DNA of 9,742 nucleotides from NCBI GenBank assembly GCA_947054185.1, contig CAMRVW010000088.1, positions 1 through 9,742 on the forward strand, written 5' to 3'. Below the pieces are notes generated by a model. It did no database searches, was not told the origin of the DNA, and saw nothing but the letters and a program-made list of their open reading frames with translations. The position numbers were made by a program, and so were the translations under genes. Positions within the stretch are counted from its first letter, which is position 1. Each line of letters begins with the position of its first letter. Shown one piece after another: positions 7,009-9,742 of this stretch. This stretch comes from an uncultured Rikenellaceae bacterium. Its GTDB lineage: Bacteria > Bacteroidota > Bacteroidia > Bacteroidales > Rikenellaceae.

Positions 7009-7036
7009 TTTGATAACAAAAAAAGTCGTATCTTTA
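7009..7036 (+). promoter_or_regulatory. Possible helicase promoter
   Basis: TATCTTTA (7029-7036) matches TAnnTTTG except for the last base. A TTTG at 7009-7012 lies 16 nt upstream, shorter than the usual 19-21. If used, the transcript would begin near 7041, about 15 nt before the ATG. Confidence 0.4.
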
Positions 7037-7055
7037 CGCGACAAAAAAGGTGCCG

Positions 7056-9644
7056 ATGGAAACAAACCCCGAGTTCGAGCTTGCTTACGATATGCTTACC
7101 AACACCCGAGCCAATATCTTCCTTACAGGTAAGGCGGGCACGGGCAAGACGACATTTTTGCGGAGCCTGTCGGGAAAACTGAGCAAGGCCATGGTGGTGG
7201 TGGCCCCCACGGGTGTGGCCGCCCTCAACGCCGGCGGCATGACCATACACTCCTTTTTCCAGATCTCCTTAGGCCCATACACCCCCATGTCGAAGCAGTC
7301 GGCAGGCGAAAGGGCGGGCACGGAACGTTTCTTCAAGCTGCGCAAAGAGAAAATCAGGATCATAAGAGGGTTGCAACTGCTTGTCATAGACGAGATAAGC
7401 ATGGTGAGAAGCGACCTTTTGGATGCCATAAGCGATGTGTTGTGCCGCTATCGTCGCAGCTCGGAGCCTTTCGGCGGGGTGCAGCTCTTGATGATAGGCG
7501 ACATGCAGCAGCTATCGCCCGTGGTAAAGGACGATGAACGCGAGATATTGTCACGCTTTTATAAGAGCCCCTTTTTCTTCGACAGCATAGCTTTGCAAAG
7601 GAGCTTTTATACTACCATAGAGCTTAAACGCATATATCGTCAGAGCGACCCCCGTTTCACCGACATTCTCAACTCCGTGCGCACAGGCATCGTCGACCGC
7701 GAGGTGTTGGCCCGGATAAACAAACGTTACATTCCCGGGTTCGCTCCCCGTCCCGAGGAGGGTTACATAACCCTTACCACCCACAACAGCACCATGCAGA
7801 GCATCAATGACCGCAAGCTGACAGAGTTGGAGGGCCGGGAGGTGGTGTATGAGGCAACGGTGACCGACGATTTCCCCGAGCTGATATATCCCACCGAATA
7901 TAAACTCAGGCTAAAGGTCGGGGCGCAGGTTATGTTCGTGCGTAATGACTCGTCGGCCGAGCGTCGTTTCTATAACGGTAAGTTGGGTGTGGTGACGCGT
8001 CTTTGCGAAGATTGGATAGAGGTCAAAAGCGAGGGCGACGACGACTCTGTGGCCGTTGCCCGCGAGAGGTGGGACAACACCCGTTACAGCATAGACGAAC
8101 AGACACAGGAGATAACATCGACGGTGGTGGGCTCGTTTACACAGTACCCGTTGCGCACCGCCTGGGCCATAACCATACACAAGAGCCAGGGTCTCACATT
8201 CGACCGCGCCGTGATAGATGTGGGAGGTGCTTTCGCTCACGGACAGGTATATGTGGCGCTCAGCCGTTGCCGTACGCTTGAGGGGCTGGTGCTCAGTTCG
8301 CCGATACGTCCGGCATCGTTCGTAAGTTCGGCAGAGGTGGCCGACTTCAATGCTTTCATGGAGCGCAACCATCCCGACAGCGACCTGATACACCGCCTCA
8401 AGAGGCAGTTTTATGCCGAGTCGTTGTGCGAGATGTTCGATTTCTCGGTGGCACGGCGCCATCTTGTCAACCTGCAACGCCTTTTCGACATATCGGTGGG
8501 ACGCGTATATCCAGCTCAGAGAGACGAACTCGATGAGGCGGCGGTAACATACGAAGAGCGCCTTTTCGTTGTCGCCGGTAAGTTTTGCAAGCAGTTGTGC
8601 GGCATGATAGCCGTAAGCGACCACTATGACGCCGACCCTGCCATCGCCGGGCGTGTGTCTAAAGGTGCTGCATATCTGTTGCCGTTGGCCGAGGAGCTCA
8701 TGGAGTTGGCGCGCAGGTTGTCGGCATTGAAGGTGGACAATAAAGACAATGCCCGGGTGTTGAAAGAAAATGCCTCGGGCTTGTTGTTTGCAATGCGTGC
8801 CAAGATAATGTACATGCGGCGGTTGGGCGATGACTTCGGCGTGGAGCAGTGGTTGCGCCTCAAATGGCAGATAGAGCAGGGATATGACAAGAAAGAGGAC
8901 AAAGAGCAGGTCAGACCGCAGAAGCACGGTTCTGTCATTGACGCCGAATACCTTGAAAACGTCGCCCCGCTATTTGCCACACTGGTGGCGTGGCGCAAGT
9001 CTAAAGCGCAGGAGCGCGGCGTGTCGCTTTACGTAATACTCAGTCAGCGCGCCATGATAGATATATGCGAGCAGTTGCCCTGTACCGCTCCTGCTCTCGA
9101 GGCCATACACGGAGTGGGCAAGGTGTTCATGCAGCGGTACGGTGCCGAGGTGCTTGACATTGTTGCCGACTTTTGCCATCAGTCTGACATGGGTCGTAAG
9201 GTTACACACGATGACGACGGTTCTGAGGCGTCGCAGTTGAAGCAGGAGATATTGCGTATTGCCCGTAAGGCCGAAGCTGCCGAGGCTGGAAAGAGCGGCA
9301 AGGACGACACCTCCACCCCCAACGAAGTAAAGCCCAATGTGTCGACATATGAGCTGACATTGGCCATGTACAAGGCCGGCAGCGACGTGAAGGCCATTGC
9401 CGAAGCTCGCGGTTTCTCGGTCTCGACGGTGGCGGGGCACTTGACCCGTTTCATAGAGTCGGGAGAGATAGACGTGCATGACTTTGTGGACGCTCCCATG
9501 GTCGACGAGATAATATCGGTGCTCAACACTCAAGAGTTCACAGGCTTGCGTCAGATATACGACCATTTCATGGAGCGTTACTCTTACGAGGAGCTAAGGT
9601 ATGTTATTGCTCACAACAAATACCTCAAAAGCAGATCACAATAG
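7056..9644 (+). CDS. Pif1/RecD-like helicase with HRDC and HTH_40 domains
   Basis: An 862-residue cytoplasmic superfamily 1B DNA helicase, expected to move 5'-to-3' on DNA in replication or repair. Motifs: Walker A GKAGTGKTT (25-33), APTGVAALNAGG (50-61), Walker B LLVIDEIS (108-115), GDMQQLSPV (148-156), LKRIYRQSD (190-198), TIHKSQGLTFD (373-383) and VYVALSRCRTLEGL (398-411). These are typical of Pif1. A helical linker (about 420-630) follows, then an HRDC domain (about 633-708, with AIHGVGKVFMQRYG) and, after a low-complexity linker, an HTH_40-type helix-turn-helix (about 762-813, GFSVSTVAGHLTRFIESGEID) and C-terminal tail. HRDC and HTH_40 are better known from RecQ, so the protein combines a Pif1 motor with RecQ-type DNA-binding modules, an arrangement found in Bacteroidota. 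I chose the ATG at 7056 because AAAAAAGG (7043-7050) sits just upstream; a GTG at 7050 would add two residues. No motif is missing. Confidence 0.93.
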   Translation: METNPEFELAYDMLTNTRANIFLTGKAGTGKTTFLRSLSGKLSKAMVVVAPTGVAALNAGGMTIHSFFQISLGPYTPMSKQSAGERAGTERFFKLRKEKIRIIRGLQLLVIDEISMVRSDLLDAISDVLCRYRRSSEPFGGVQLLMIGDMQQLSPVVKDDEREILSRFYKSPFFFDSIALQRSFYTTIELKRIYRQSDPRFTDILNSVRTGIVDREVLARINKRYIPGFAPRPEEGYITLTTHNSTMQSINDRKLTELEGREVVYEATVTDDFPELIYPTEYKLRLKVGAQVMFVRNDSSAERRFYNGKLGVVTRLCEDWIEVKSEGDDDSVAVARERWDNTRYSIDEQTQEITSTVVGSFTQYPLRTAWAITIHKSQGLTFDRAVIDVGGAFAHGQVYVALSRCRTLEGLVLSSPIRPASFVSSAEVADFNAFMERNHPDSDLIHRLKRQFYAESLCEMFDFSVARRHLVNLQRLFDISVGRVYPAQRDELDEAAVTYEERLFVVAGKFCKQLCGMIAVSDHYDADPAIAGRVSKGAAYLLPLAEELMELARRLSALKVDNKDNARVLKENASGLLFAMRAKIMYMRRLGDDFGVEQWLRLKWQIEQGYDKKEDKEQVRPQKHGSVIDAEYLENVAPLFATLVAWRKSKAQERGVSLYVILSQRAMIDICEQLPCTAPALEAIHGVGKVFMQRYGAEVLDIVADFCHQSDMGRKVTHDDDGSEASQLKQEILRIARKAEAAEAGKSGKDDTSTPNEVKPNVSTYELTLAMYKAGSDVKAIAEARGFSVSTVAGHLTRFIESGEIDVHDFVDAPMVDEIISVLNTQEFTGLRQIYDHFMERYSYEELRYVIAHNKYLKSRSQ

Positions 9645-9648
9645 ACGT

Positions 9649-9742
9649 GGCGGGCACTGCGGTGTTGCGGAGTGCCGTTTATTTTGTCGGCACTGCCGTT
9701 TTTGCGGGAACTGACGTTTATGGTTTGCGGAAACTGCCATTT
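9649..9742. repeat. Degenerate tandem repeat, runs off window
   Basis: About five imperfect units of 16-23 nt with a core near TGCGGnAACTGCCGTTT, beginning at about 9649, 9666, 9687, 9703 and 9726. The last two are closest: TGCGGGAACTGACGTTT and TGCGGAAACTGCCATTT differ at three of 17 positions. The array continues past the window end, so total length and function are unknown. Confidence 0.55.
9653..9703 (+). terminator. Helicase terminator region with overlapping hairpins
   Basis: GGCACT (9653-9658) can pair with AGTGCC (9671-9676), followed by GTTTATTTT. Alternatively AGTGCCG (9671-9677) pairs perfectly with CGGCACT (9688-9694), or CGGC (9688-9691) pairs with GCCG (9695-9698) directly before TTTTT (9699-9703). 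Lying within 60 nt after the helicase stop, these are the best candidates for its terminator. Confidence 0.5.

Noticed and set aside
7911..8927. 338-codon minus-strand ORF antisense to the helicase
   Set aside because: It lies entirely within a well-supported helicase gene, its composition is typical of an out-of-frame reading of GC-rich coding DNA, and no family motif appears.
8970..9566. 198-codon minus-strand ORF antisense to the helicase C-terminus
   Set aside because: It overlaps the HRDC and HTH-coding part on the opposite strand and lacks recognisable motifs or start signals.

Overview
The window looks like a chromosomal segment of a member of the Bacteroidales (Bacteroidota), possibly a Muribaculaceae-like gut commensal. 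The order-level call rests on several TAnnTTTG-type -7 promoter boxes, starts without strong Shine-Dalgarno sequences, two secreted lipoproteins of a polymer-degrading type, and a Pif1-like helicase carrying HRDC and HTH_40 domains. The family-level call is a guess. The main genes have moderately high GC, while the left 1.2 kb is strikingly AT-rich.

Layout. (1) 1-33: 3' end of a tRNA-Ser gene, followed by its terminator (67-100). (2) About 110-1281: an AT-rich islet with one minus-strand orphan gene (259-1005, weakly HEPN-like). It ends at a 12-nt copy of the tRNA 3' end (1270-1281), which looks like an attachment-site pair. (3) 1282-1562: no recognisable gene, closing with a bidirectional terminator. 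(4) 1581-3626, minus: lipoprotein with a metzincin-like HExxHxxGxxD zinc-protease motif and a C-terminal beta-propeller. A near-consensus promoter (3840-3870) lies over 200 nt upstream, and the leader holds a small ORF and competing RNA pairings. (5) 4004-6319, minus: GH20 beta-N-acetylhexosaminidase lipoprotein with a C-terminal sugar-binding domain, with its own promoter and a strong palindromic terminator. (6) 6697-6876, plus: a 59-residue single-span membrane protein with its own promoter. (7) 7056-9644, plus: Pif1/RecD-like helicase with RecQ-type HRDC and HTH_40 modules. (8) 9649-9742: GC-rich degenerate tandem repeats containing terminator-like hairpins, running off the window.

The two lipoproteins appear to be separate transcription units on one strand. 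Together they fit attack on host or dietary glycoproteins: one removes terminal N-acetylhexosamines, the other probably cuts or binds protein. The helicase is housekeeping or repair and unrelated to them. The less ordinary parts are the tRNA-Ser-linked islet, the long leader of the protease gene, and the Asp-variant protease-propeller protein.
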